Shown: positions 49,692 to 57,683 of the stretch, in pieces
Position numbering within the stretch: the first letter of the stretch is position 1
Layout of the letters: each line of letters begins with the position of its first letter
Assembly (NCBI GenBank): GCA_024401275.1
Contig: JAKSLJ010000015.1
Coordinates: 1-64,000 of the forward strand
Length of the DNA: 64,000 bases
Reading direction: 5' to 3'
Source of the DNA: Bacteroidaceae bacterium
Lineage (GTDB): Bacteria > Bacteroidota > Bacteroidia > Bacteroidales > Bacteroidaceae
Translations under genes and position numbers: made by a program
The notes under the pieces: generated by a model
Told to the model about the DNA's origin: nothing
Database searches by the model: none
Seen by the model: only the letters and a program-made list of their open reading frames with translations

Positions 49692-51647
49692 ATGAGAAAA
49701 ATAGTTTGCTCACTGGCTCTTCTGTTCTCCTTAGCCAGTGTATTTGCAGAAACAAAGCAAGCCGGCATCAGCATTGACAGTCGCAAGACATTCCAGCATG
49801 TTACGGGATTCGGCGGCTTCTCGCCAAGTCCAACATGGAGCTACTGGCTCGGAAACACGGAGATGGACAAGTTGTTTGGCAAGGGAGAAGACCAGCTCGG
49901 ACTGAACATCCTTCGCACATACATAGGCAACAGCAAGAGCTCATGGAGCGCTGGCGTGGCAAATGTGAAGCGCGCAAAGATGCATGGCGCATTTGTATTC
50001 GGTTCGCCATGGTCGCCACCAGCTTCCTGGAAATCAAACAATTCCGACTCAAACGGCGGCGAACTCCTTACCACACGCTATAAGGACTGGGCAGTTTTCC
50101 TGAACGATTATGCTGAATACATGAAGCAGCAAGGCACTTCGATAGACGCTGTTTCCATACAGAATGAGCCGGATTGGAAAGCTTCATACCAAAGCTGTAT
50201 ATGGACCGGCGAAAAGCTTGCCAATTTCCTCAAGAACTATGGCAACCTCATACAGTGTAAGGTTATCGCTCCTGAGGCTATCCACTTCACTCGCAACATG
50301 CATGAGCCGATACTGAACGATCCTGCTGCCTGCGAGCAGCTCGACATCATGGGCGGCCACTTCTACGGCTGGGACGGTTCGTCGTATCCGCTTGCTGCTC
50401 AGAAGGGAAAGGAAGTATGGATGACCGAATATCTCATCAATGAGCGCCAGGAGAACGATAAGAAGGACATCAACTGGAAAGACGATGGTTTCCTCTTTGC
50501 GAAGAGCATCAACGACGCCATGCTCGCCAATATGAGCGCATGGGTTCACTACTCACTGAAGCGCTACTACGGCTGCATTGGCGACGGTATGTATGGCACC
50601 GTGAACAACCAGATAACAAAGCGTGGCTATATCCTTTCGCATTTCGCAAAGTATGTCTCAGGCTCAACGCGCATCTCCCACGCACTTACTGATGCTTCCG
50701 GCAAGCTCTCTTCATCGGCTTATCTCTCGCAGACCGGCGACAGCGTAATCGTCATGGTGATAAACTCCGGAGCCGACAGCTACAGCACTGCACTTACGCT
50801 GCCTTTCTACACAAAGGGCGGCAGACAGATCGTTACTACCGAGACGGAGAACATGGTGAAGACCGCCATCACTTGCGACGAAGAAACTTATGAGACTTCC
50901 GTTGAGGTGCAGCCATATAGCGTGAACACATTTATCTATGTGAAGAGCAGCGAGCGCACTGACATTGCACCGGAAGAGACGGGCAGCAGCATCTTCACTG
51001 ACGAGTTTGATGTAGCGGGTGCTTCTTGCATTCCTCCAGGTTGGTGCTCTTATTCGGAAGAAGGTCTTCGCAGTGCCGGCAGCTATTCCCTCGGTCCTCG
51101 CATCATGTCGTTCTCTCCGGAAGGCAAGATGGCTTACGCATTCTATTTCCGCTCAGGTAACAATGGCACTGGCTATGTGAGCTACGGCAGCGAACAAAAC
51201 TATCGCTTGCCACTCGCTCCAGGCAAATATACTCTCAGCTTCTCGATAGCTGGTTGGAAGGCAACGCCATCCGTTACCGCCATCATCCAGAAGACTCGCG
51301 GAAAACTGACTGAGCAGGTATATACCCCAACGGCCATAGTTTCTGCCAATGGTTCTTCGGCAAGGATAACCGAGACTAACGACGAGAGCCTCTCGTTTGA
51401 AATCACTGAGCAGTCGAACTATATCCTGAAATGGCAGCTTGAGAAAACGAATGGCGGCTTCAATGAGGCTCTGCTTGGCAATGTTCGTCTTGTCTGCCAC
51501 GATGAGCAGACCGGCATAGACATTCCGGTGCTTTCAGGCAATTCAACCGACGATGTGCTCTATGATCTGAGTGGTCGCAAGATTTCAAAGTCGGCTGTTC
51601 CTGGCGTATATATCAAGAACGGCAGAAAGGTTTTCATCGGGAAATAA
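49692..51647 (+). CDS. Secreted glycoside hydrolase family 30 (glucuronoxylanase-like)
   Basis: 651 aa with a signal peptide (MRKIVCSLALLFSLASVFA). The catalytic barrel starts VTGFGGFSPSPTWSYWLG. The acid/base is E159 (SIQNEPDW) and the nucleophile E246 (VWMTEYLI). The GSPWSPPASWKSNN strand is typical of GH30. Residues ~345-420 complete the side beta domain (VEVQPYSVNTFIYVK). A second beta-sandwich (~430-610) follows, and the last ~30 residues (VLYDLSGRKISKSAVPGVYI) are a Prevotella-type C-terminal tail. It likely cleaves glucuronoxylan; subfamily 8 is inferred. Confidence 0.88.
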   Translation: MRKIVCSLALLFSLASVFAETKQAGISIDSRKTFQHVTGFGGFSPSPTWSYWLGNTEMDKLFGKGEDQLGLNILRTYIGNSKSSWSAGVANVKRAKMHGAFVFGSPWSPPASWKSNNSDSNGGELLTTRYKDWAVFLNDYAEYMKQQGTSIDAVSIQNEPDWKASYQSCIWTGEKLANFLKNYGNLIQCKVIAPEAIHFTRNMHEPILNDPAACEQLDIMGGHFYGWDGSSYPLAAQKGKEVWMTEYLINERQENDKKDINWKDDGFLFAKSINDAMLANMSAWVHYSLKRYYGCIGDGMYGTVNNQITKRGYILSHFAKYVSGSTRISHALTDASGKLSSSAYLSQTGDSVIVMVINSGADSYSTALTLPFYTKGGRQIVTTETENMVKTAITCDEETYETSVEVQPYSVNTFIYVKSSERTDIAPEETGSSIFTDEFDVAGASCIPPGWCSYSEEGLRSAGSYSLGPRIMSFSPEGKMAYAFYFRSGNNGTGYVSYGSEQNYRLPLAPGKYTLSFSIAGWKATPSVTAIIQKTRGKLTEQVYTPTAIVSANGSSARITETNDESLSFEITEQSNYILKWQLEKTNGGFNEALLGNVRLVCHDEQTGIDIPVLSGNSTDDVLYDLSGRKISKSAVPGVYIKNGRKVFIGK

Positions 51648-51672
51648 AAGCCCCCTATCCCCCGAAGGGGGA
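51648..51672. repeat. GC-rich palindromic element after GH30
   Basis: CCCCCTATCCCCCGAAGGGG, then GAATG; hairpin CCCCC/GGGGG of the same family as the coding ones. Confidence 0.55.
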
Positions 51673-51723
51673 ATGTTAAATTGAATGGAAGGATATACGC
51701 GTTGTCCTTCAGGAGTTTGGGAA

Positions 51724-51812
51724 TTGGAAACGACGCCCCATAGCGTCGTTAAAATGCCGCAAAAGATATATTCCAAATTCGCTTACTAACGACGCCATGG
51801 GGCGTCGTTTCC
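51724..51812. repeat. REP-like inverted pair, copy 2
   Basis: GGAAACGACGCCCCATAGCG ... CGCCATGGGGCGTCGTTTCC. The arms face each other across ~40 bp, with the same layout as 21284-21370 including GCCGCAA after the left arm. Confidence 0.8.
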
Positions 51813-51871
51813 ACAAAAATGCCTTAGAGCGAAATCGAAAAGGGACAACTTGAATATAGAGTTACCATAAG

Positions 51872-51905
51872 AAAAACGAGCTCCTTGTCCGAGGGGCTCG
51901 TTTTT
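51872..51905 (+). terminator. Terminator hairpin between GH30 and tRNA-Phe
   Basis: AAAAACGAGC and GCTCGTTTTT pair perfectly with further CC/GG pairs inside; T run on either strand, so it can serve both directions. Confidence 0.8.
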
Positions 51906-51995
51906 AATTTGTGATATTATAGAGGAAAGTTTTGGGTACGAAAAAACCCCGAAGTTCCAAAGTTGAAACAAGCGGGGTTAATTTAAAGGAGGAGG

Positions 51996-52068
51996 TGGTG
52001 CCAACGGGATTCGAACCAGTGACACACGGATTTTCAGTCCGATGCTCTACCAACTGAGCTATGGCACC
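51996..52068 (-). tRNA. tRNA-Phe (GAA)
   Basis: The minus strand gives GGTGCCATAGCTCAGTTGGT, anticodon arm CGGACTGAAAATCCG with GAA, TTCGAATCC in the T arm, and acceptor TGGCACC plus discriminator A. 73 nt; CCA is not fully encoded (CCT follows). Cloverleaf pairs all check by eye. The promoter box is at 52135-52142. Confidence 0.97.
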
Positions 52069-52134
52069 TTCTTCATTGCTAAATATCGGGATTTCTCAGC
52101 ACACTTGCGGAGCGATATTCCGTTTTAGCGGGTG

Positions 52135-52142
52135 CAAAGGTA
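52135..52142 (-). promoter_or_regulatory. tRNA-Phe promoter -7 box (TACCTTTG)
   Basis: The minus strand reads TGTAATACCTTTGCACCCGC, 67 bp upstream of the tRNA 5' end. Confidence 0.7.
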
Positions 52143-52230
52143 TTACATTTTTCAAAACCTACAAAAGATTTTGCCGCTTTTTCTGTTTTCTTGCGTGTTA
52201 TCTTGATGTGAAATAACTGTGTATTCCGCA

Positions 52231-52728
52231 TTATTTATTAAACACTCCCCAATTTTTGAACGGATTGACAAGAAGGTTGGAATTGTAGAAGCGCTTGTCT
52301 CCTGTTACCTCAAAAGCAATGAATTCCGGCTTCTGGTAAGGTTCGTCAGCAGCTCCAAGTTCCACTTCGGCCATTACGAGTCCGTCGTTGTCGCCATGAA
52401 ACTCATCGACCTCGAAAGTGTGCTTGCCGTCTGGCGAAGGAACGAGATAGCGTGTCTTGTCGATGACGCCGCCTTCGCAGAGCTTCATGAGGTCGGTAGC
52501 TTCCTGCATGGTGATCTCTTTTTCAAACTCATAGCGTCCAATGCCGTCGGCAGAAGGTCCTTTTATGGTAAGGAACCCCTGATTGTCGCGTATTCTCACG
52601 CGGACAGTCTTTCCCGATACGCGGCTGATATAGCCTTGACATATACGGTACGACTTTATGGCAAGCTTCTTGTAGGTTTCGCCAGTGATATCTACAAGAA
52701 ACTTGCGCTCGATTTCAGTTCCAGTCAT
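52231..52728 (-). CDS. CYTH-domain phosphohydrolase (class IV adenylate cyclase/triphosphate tunnel family)
   Basis: 165 aa covering one CYTH domain. The N-terminal ExExK motif is EIERK (E5, E7, K9). Basic and acidic tunnel residues follow in VRVRIRDNQGFLTIKG, YEFEKEI, DKTRYLV and FEVDEFHG, MAEVELG. Bacterial members usually cleave tripolyphosphate; cyclase activity is less likely. Confidence 0.85.
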   Translation of the reverse strand: MTGTEIERKFLVDITGETYKKLAIKSYRICQGYISRVSGKTVRVRIRDNQGFLTIKGPSADGIGRYEFEKEITMQEATDLMKLCEGGVIDKTRYLVPSPDGKHTFEVDEFHGDNDGLVMAEVELGAADEPYQKPEFIAFEVTGDKRFYNSNLLVNPFKNWGVFNK

Positions 52729-52787
52729 GTTCTGTGGTTTGTGGGCTTTTGTTTGTGAGCCAATGTGGCTAATGGACTATCTGGGGA

Positions 52788-52943
52788 TTATGAGCCCATG
52801 TATGCCATTGCTACGAAAATGATGATGAAGAGTACTGCCATTGCTACACAGATCCAGCGCATAACGCTCTTACCCTGTGCTTCCATTCTCTTGTCGCGGA
52901 GCTCCTGAGCAGCCTGCGCTTTCTTTAATGATTTCTTAGACAT
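52788..52943 (-). CDS. Small single-span membrane protein, 51 aa
   Basis: The minus-strand frame reads MSKKSLKKAQAAQELRDKRM, a basic amphipathic N-terminus, then one hydrophobic helix VMRWICVAMAVLFIIIFVAM ending AYMGS. It has a clean ATG and TAA. It lies 59 bp upstream of the CYTH gene on the same strand, suggesting cotranscription. No family is recognised, but charge-then-helix design and coding-like codon use support it. Confidence 0.65.
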   Translation of the reverse strand: MSKKSLKKAQAAQELRDKRMEAQGKSVMRWICVAMAVLFIIIFVAMAYMGS

Positions 52944-52981
52944 AGTTGTATTTACGATTTACGGATTTACAATTTACATTT

Positions 52982-53136
52982 TTATAGTATCGTCACAAAG
53001 AGAATTCTCTAAGATTTTCTTTTGTTTTTGCTCTAAGAAAATTAAAGAAAAGAAAGAAATTTCCGTTGCCAAGTTAGTTTCTTTTATTTCTTATCCAGTT
53101 TCTTTGAGCTACATATAATCTTGGAGTATTTCTATT
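52982..53136 (+). repeat. 155-bp dispersed repeat, copy B
   Basis: Second copy of 47698-47852, same orientation, between the DJ-1 stop and the start of the small membrane protein gene. The sequence before it again holds ATTTACGGATTTACAATTTAC. Confidence 0.8.
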
Positions 53137-53148
53137 TGCGATTTCGGA

Positions 53149-53709
53149 TTATTTTTCCATCAGATGCTTGAAGCGCATTCCCTCAGCGAGAGCCTCGGCA
53201 GTTTCCTCGCCAGCAAGCATTGCCGTGAGGGTGTAGGCAAATGGGAAAGCAGCGGCAGGACCTTCGCCAGTAACGATGTTGCCATCAACTGTAACAAGTT
53301 CTCCCGTATAGTTTGCTTTAGCCATCTGATCCTCGCATCCTGGATAGCATGTAGCATTCTTGCCATCGACGATGCCGAGTTTACCGAGAACGAGTGCCGG
53401 TGCAGCACAGATGGCAGCTATCAGACCGCCTTTCTCGTTGCGCTCTGTGAGAACCTGACCGAGAGCCTCATGGTCGGCAAGATACTGCGAGCCTGGCAGA
53501 CCGCCCGGAAGGAACAGCAGCTCTGCGTCGCTGTAGTCATTATCGCCAAAAAGGGTGTCGGCTATCACGGTTACTCCATGAGCGGCAGTAACCTCTTTAG
53601 TCTCGTTTATGCTGACTGTGAGCACATCTTTTCCTGCGCGACGAAGCACGTCAACAGGAATAAGCGCCTCAACTTCTTCAAATCCGTTTGCTAGGAATAC
53701 GTATATCAT
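53149..53709 (-). CDS. DJ-1/PfpI-family protein
   Basis: 186 aa covering one DJ-1 domain. The nucleophile elbow is AAICAAP (C101), with the acidic partner in the GFEEVEA loop. LLFLPGGLPGSQYL and CYPGCEDQ are family features; these resemble the YajL/ThiJ branch. Possible roles are protein/nucleotide deglycation or chaperone activity. Confidence 0.9.
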   Translation of the reverse strand: MIYVFLANGFEEVEALIPVDVLRRAGKDVLTVSINETKEVTAAHGVTVIADTLFGDNDYSDAELLFLPGGLPGSQYLADHEALGQVLTERNEKGGLIAAICAAPALVLGKLGIVDGKNATCYPGCEDQMAKANYTGELVTVDGNIVTGEGPAAAFPFAYTLTAMLAGEETAEALAEGMRFKHLMEK

Positions 53710-53859
53710 GGTAGATAAATGAATGTTTTTCGGAGGGCAAAGTTACATTTTTTTATTAGATTATGCTCACTTACTTTGCGTTTAGTGTTTATGTGCTGAC
53801 TAATATCAATTGACAAAAAACTAATAGGACAATTATTTGCTAATTTTCCATAAAACATA

Positions 53860-53867
53860 TACCTTTG
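53860..53867 (+). promoter_or_regulatory. tRNA-His promoter -7 box (TACCTTTG)
   Basis: ACATATACCTTTGCAGCCG, 18 bp before the tRNA. TTTGCTAATTTTCC supplies a TTTG at suitable spacing. Confidence 0.7.
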
Positions 53868-53885
53868 CAGCCGCAAAACGCTGAT

Positions 53886-53960
53886 GGTGCCTATAGTTCA
53901 GTTGGTTAGAGCGTCAGATTGTGGTTCTGAATGTCGTCGGTTCGAGTCCGACTAGGCACC
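53886..53960 (+). tRNA. tRNA-His (GTG)
   Basis: Starts with the extra G-1 (53886) then GTGCCTATAGTTCAGTTGGT; anticodon stem-loop CAGATTGTGGTTCTG (GTG); T arm GGTTCGAGTCC; acceptor TAGGCAC with discriminator C pairing G-1, the hallmark of tRNA-His. Confidence 0.97.
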
Positions 53961-54030
53961 CCTCCAAAAGTCCTATGTTACTGATTTCGGTAATGTAGGA
54001 TTTTTTTGTTTGGCTACTTTTCACCCAATC

Positions 54031-55050
54031 TTACTTTTTGATTATAGAGAAGACGGTGCGGCTGAGAGTGAAGTCGTCGTCATCGCTGTCGGAATCCCAA
54101 TACATGGCGCCACGGAGGTCCTTCTCCAGAATGTAATTGCACTTGACTGCTATGGAGCGGGCATTTTCATGTGCCAGAACCATTCTACCATTCCCATCAA
54201 CAAGGTACGGAACGAGGGAAACATTATCCCAACATTCTTTATATTTACTATTGGCACCCATATCCTTGAATGACCGTTCACCCTTGAAATCCTTGCTTGC
54301 CCTACCGTAGAAAGGCATTCCCATGACGAGTTTTGAGAGTGGAACGCCAGCTTCAATGTGATGGTCTATAGCCTCAGACACAGTGAGATTGCCAGCTATG
54401 TCGGAGCGATAAAGTGCAGAATGGTGATAAGGTGGACTCGCAATGTCGTAGGTCATGACATTTACGAAATCCACATACGGCATTACGTCGCGACAGTTTA
54501 CATAGATTGTGTCGGCAAAGTTCGCAAAAGTCAGCAGAAAGTCATTGCCAATGGCGTTGCGGATGTCGCGCATCAAAAGCGTGAAGTTGTCCTTGTCTGC
54601 TGGCGAAAAGGATATGCCTGCTGCATTGGATGTTGGATATTCCCAATCGATATCTATGCCGTCAAGATCATATTCCTTTACTGTTTGCATGCAGTTGCGC
54701 GCAAACGAGGTGCGGTTGTGTTCGTCAGCTGCCATCTCTGAAAAGCGCCCGCTGCCCCAACCGCCAATGCTGAGCATAGCCTTCAAGCCGGCATTCTCCT
54801 TTTTCATTGCCGCAATGGCACGCAGTCGGTCTGGATTATCCACGCGCACGCTGTCAAAGCTGTTTGATACATGACCGAAAGCATAGTTGAGATGAGTAAC
54901 AAGAGTAGGGTCAGGCATACGATTTCCCCACGATGTTACATATCCCACGACGACCTTATCAGTCCCTTGGGCAAAGATTTGCATATTACTGCTTGCCGTA
55001 GTGAAGCAGAGCATTAATGAAAGTAATATTGTTCTTGCTAGATTCTTCAT
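54031..55050 (-). CDS. Secreted glycoside hydrolase family 18 (chitinase/endo-beta-N-acetylglucosaminidase-like)
   Basis: The ORF opens at a TTG (55062), but ATG 55050 (MKNLARTILLSLMLCFTTAS) starts the signal peptide. The barrel has LSIGGWGSGRF and the catalytic DGIDIDWEYP with E137. FVNVMTYDIA and GMPFYGRA follow, then a YWDSDSDDDDF end. It hydrolyses chitin or N-glycan chitobiose cores. Two near-identical promoter segments lie upstream. Confidence 0.9.
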   Translation of the reverse strand: MKNLARTILLSLMLCFTTASSNMQIFAQGTDKVVVGYVTSWGNRMPDPTLVTHLNYAFGHVSNSFDSVRVDNPDRLRAIAAMKKENAGLKAMLSIGGWGSGRFSEMAADEHNRTSFARNCMQTVKEYDLDGIDIDWEYPTSNAAGISFSPADKDNFTLLMRDIRNAIGNDFLLTFANFADTIYVNCRDVMPYVDFVNVMTYDIASPPYHHSALYRSDIAGNLTVSEAIDHHIEAGVPLSKLVMGMPFYGRASKDFKGERSFKDMGANSKYKECWDNVSLVPYLVDGNGRMVLAHENARSIAVKCNYILEKDLRGAMYWDSDSDDDDFTLSRTVFSIIKK

Positions 55051-55090
55051 GTGGTTCTTCAAATTCTTTTATTGAGGTTATATTCGGGGA

Positions 55091-55200
55091 CAAAATTACG
55101 AATAAGCGAGCGAAAAACCAAATTTATTTGAGTTTTTCCGAGCGGCAGTAATTTAGGCGCAGCCAAAGTTACGAATAAGCGGGCGAAAAACCAAATTTTA
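55091..55200 (-). promoter_or_regulatory. Duplicated GH18 promoter
   Basis: Segments 55095-55125 and 55168-55200 both read TTACGAATAAGCGRGCGAAA followed by AACCAAATTT. On the minus strand each ends in CGCTTATTCGTAA[C/T]TTTG, giving -7 boxes at 55091-55098 (TAATTTTG) and 55164-55171 (TAACTTTG). Confidence 0.7.
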
Positions 55201-55211
55201 GTCAAATTTTC

Positions 55212-55313
55212 CGTACATACCGTGAAAAGAGCGTACATGCTGTGAAGTTCACGAATTGTCCGAAAGCATTTCATGAATTGTTTGCGAAACTTTTTCAGAA
55301 CTCCCTACCTTTG
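55212..55313 (+). promoter_or_regulatory. DUF4468 gene promoter with CGTACA direct repeats
   Basis: CGTACA at 55212 and 55232 (20-bp spacing), TTCAC after the second, TTTG at 55281 and TACCTTTG at 55306. The same elements with identical spacings precede the lipoprotein gene at 63794. Confidence 0.8.
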
Positions 55314-55420
55314 CATCGTCAAACAAAACAAAATGACACTCAAAACTAAAACTTTAACATTAAAGATTAAAAATTAAAAACCAAAACTCAAAACATTAAC
55401 TCATTAAAAACTTAAAAATT
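55314..55420 (+). promoter_or_regulatory. G-depleted, A-rich leader
   Basis: The ~105-nt leader has only about three G residues and is built of AAAACTTTAACATTAAAGAT and AACTCATTAAAAACTTAAAA-like units. Little secondary structure is possible. The twin is at 63670-63793. Confidence 0.6.
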
Positions 55421-56284
55421 ATGAAAAAGTTCGCTTCAATCCTCGCAATCGCAATCGCATTCATCTTCTCAGCAACAAGTGTAAACGCTCAGATGATCAG
55501 TCAGACAAACCTCGAGTCATACGCAAAGGCTCAGTATGGCAAAAGCTGGGAAAAGTCAGCCGTTAAGCAACTCGCTGAAGGCAGCACTCTCGACAATACA
55601 GGCAACATGGTTTTCACAAAGGAAATCAATGCCCCACAACTCACAAAGGATGAACTCTACTACGAAATGGCAAACTGGTTCATCGCAAACTACAACAACG
55701 CCATCCAGTTCGCCGACAAGGAACAGGGCCTCATCATCGCTCGTCCTTACATTGAGAACATCGCACGCTACGCTGGCGGCTTCAACGCTTACGACATCAG
55801 CATCTGTCCAACGGTTCGCGCTCAGGTAAAGGACGGCAAGGTAGATGTAACCTACACTCTCGGCGACTACAACGTAGTAGTGGAAAAGGGCGGTGGCAAC
55901 ACAGCAGCAGGCATCGGTATCGGTCTTACAGCAGCAGCTGTAACAGGCGCCATCGTAGATGCTTCAACCCCACGCAAGACTTACGTAGAGCACCGTGACT
56001 ATGGTCATGGTTTCCACTCAACAACAGTTTGCCGCACTTACCGTCCACGCACAACATTCTCTGACGCTCTCCTCGTATCTTGCATCGCAGACGCAGCTCT
56101 CTCATCAGGTCATGCAAAGGGCGAGACATGGCAGATCGCAAACTGCTATCCATTCGCATCAAAGGACAGCCACAAGAAGACATCTTCAAAGGCATTCGTT
56201 ATGGCAAACATCTACTCACAGGTAGTAATGGAGAACATCCAGGCAGCCATCAACCAGTGCAACGAAGTTTACGCAATGAAATAA
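55421..56284 (+). CDS. Secreted DUF4468-type (TBP-like fold) protein
   Basis: 287 aa with a signal peptide (MKKFASILAIAIAFIFSATS). The DUF4468-like domain spans ~50-150 (KEINAPQLTKDELYYEMANW, EQGLIIARPYIENIARYAGG). A Gly/Ala-rich segment GGGNTAAGIGIGLTAAAVTG follows, then a C-terminal helical part. The last ~55 residues are duplicated as a fragment at 61501-61656. Function unknown. The strong consensus promoter and G-free leader suggest high expression. Confidence 0.8.
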   Translation: MKKFASILAIAIAFIFSATSVNAQMISQTNLESYAKAQYGKSWEKSAVKQLAEGSTLDNTGNMVFTKEINAPQLTKDELYYEMANWFIANYNNAIQFADKEQGLIIARPYIENIARYAGGFNAYDISICPTVRAQVKDGKVDVTYTLGDYNVVVEKGGGNTAAGIGIGLTAAAVTGAIVDASTPRKTYVEHRDYGHGFHSTTVCRTYRPRTTFSDALLVSCIADAALSSGHAKGETWQIANCYPFASKDSHKKTSSKAFVMANIYSQVVMENIQAAINQCNEVYAMK

Positions 56285-56325
56285 TAGAGCGAAACTTTTC
56301 ATATATAATGTCAAGCCATCCGCAG
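56120..56325 (+). repeat. Direct repeat, left copy (DUF4468 gene 3' end and terminator arm)
   Basis: Matches 61501-61656 plus 61828-61871 almost base for base, apart from the MITE in the right copy. It covers the last ~52 codons, the stop region, GAGCGAAACTTTTCATATAT and the left terminator arm GCCATCCGCA. The two copies bracket the methyltransferase module. Confidence 0.85.
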
Positions 56326-56352
56326 AGCCTTCGAAGGGTCAATGCGGATGGC
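56315..56352 (+). terminator. DUF4468 gene terminator, T-run lost
   Basis: GCCATCCGCA and TGCGGATGGC pair perfectly, but AATCTG follows instead of a T run. The intact version is at 61861-61904. Confidence 0.65.
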
Positions 56353-56482
56353 AATCTGTTTCGTATCTTGGGCACATTGAAGACAAAGATACTTTGCGGA
56401 TAAGTAAAATTAAATTATATTCATTATGGGTATTATCTTATTCTTTGGTAGAGAAACCTAAACACACGAGTATAGTCCCCTA

Positions 56483-57310
56483 TTATTTCATCAACTCTTT
56501 TATTGTTTGTTCGCCATAATTATTTACTCTGTCTATTTTTGGGGAATCTAGCAAATCTTGTGTTGAAATAGTAATCCTATACAAATCATCTCCATTTTTA
56601 TTTTGGTACATAATGACCACATTAATGTTTAATTCTTTAACATCCTTTTGGTAATCATTTAATCTCATTCTCCAATGTTCGACTTGTAATCCTTTCTCAC
56701 TGTCAAGTACTTTTGGATCCATGCTCAGCATGAATTCCTGACGAGTAAACTCATATGGAAACATGATGATGGTTACAATTGTACTTTTGTCAATATATTC
56801 ATTTATAATATATTGTGATTCTCCAATTTGACGTGGTAAAGTAAACTTTCTTGCTTCAAATGTTTGTTTAAATAACTCTAGTATATTTTTTCTTTTAAAT
56901 TTTCCAGAAGAAACCTCATTATAATAATTACGAAGTGTAGCATTGGTAATTTGTATCGTATCTATAGCCTCACTTTTTGATATTTTGTATAGATAAACCT
57001 TGTAATCATAACCAGATTGTACAATATGATTCCATAACATTTTATTGTTTAGAATATATTCACACATAAAATCCCTATTCATGAAAGCTAACGACACAAT
57101 GGATTCTCCCGTCAATTCAAAAACAACACAGTTGTCCTCTATTTTAATTCCTGTTATGGATAAACCAGCCCCTAAGGCTAAGGGTAGACGATTTTTGTCA
57201 GTTTCAATGCTTTTGTTTACCCATAACTTGTGTTCGTTAATAGACATATTCTGAGCTGATATACTTAAGCTTACTAGACAGAAAAATATGGCAAATAAAT
57301 TATACTTCAT
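56483..57310 (-). CDS. Secreted protein of unknown function, 275 aa
   Basis: Signal peptide MKYNLFAIFFCLVSLSISAQ, then a soluble, AT-rich-coded sequence rich in I, N and K. It has no cysteine cluster or repeat and no recognised family. The segment ITGIKIEDNCVVFELTGESI looks beta-rich and EMLFKQTFEARKF-like parts helical. Codon use is clearly more AT-rich than neighbours such as the DUF4468 gene. The promoter box is TAACTTTG at 57339-57346. It lies inside the direct-repeat-bracketed island. Confidence 0.65.
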   Translation of the reverse strand: MKYNLFAIFFCLVSLSISAQNMSINEHKLWVNKSIETDKNRLPLALGAGLSITGIKIEDNCVVFELTGESIVSLAFMNRDFMCEYILNNKMLWNHIVQSGYDYKVYLYKISKSEAIDTIQITNATLRNYYNEVSSGKFKRKNILELFKQTFEARKFTLPRQIGESQYIINEYIDKSTIVTIIMFPYEFTRQEFMLSMDPKVLDSEKGLQVEHWRMRLNDYQKDVKELNINVVIMYQNKNGDDLYRITISTQDLLDSPKIDRVNNYGEQTIKELMK

Positions 57311-57346
57311 AGATGTTATTAAATAAGTAATTTGTCTGCAAAGTTA

Positions 57347-57683
57347 ATTATTTATTTGAAAGTTGAGAAGAAAATAGTGAAAAATATATACTTTTTGCTC
57401 AAAAATCGCTTTAAGGACAGTAAGAATGTCTATTTCATATTCTTTAAGCTATTCTATTTGGGTGGATTAAGTTAGTAACATTAAGAATCAATACTTATCA
57501 AAATACCATATTCACAAAACTATAGGAATAGTACAACAATATTTAAAACTAGATGTAGGAATGTAAAAAATAGGAGAAAGCATTCAATACATCAATTTTG
57601 GTGAAGATTTAACATTCATATTAGTTTGTAAATGAAGAAAATTGTTAATTTTGCAAATTAATTAGGTAGAATTTACTCAAACC
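57347..57683. promoter_or_regulatory. AT-rich divergent intergenic region with methyltransferase promoter
   Basis: No ORF was accepted. Plus-strand TTTG (57625-57628) and TAATTTTG (57646-57653) form a promoter 30 bp before the methyltransferase start. The rest is very AT-rich, consistent with acquired DNA. Confidence 0.6.
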
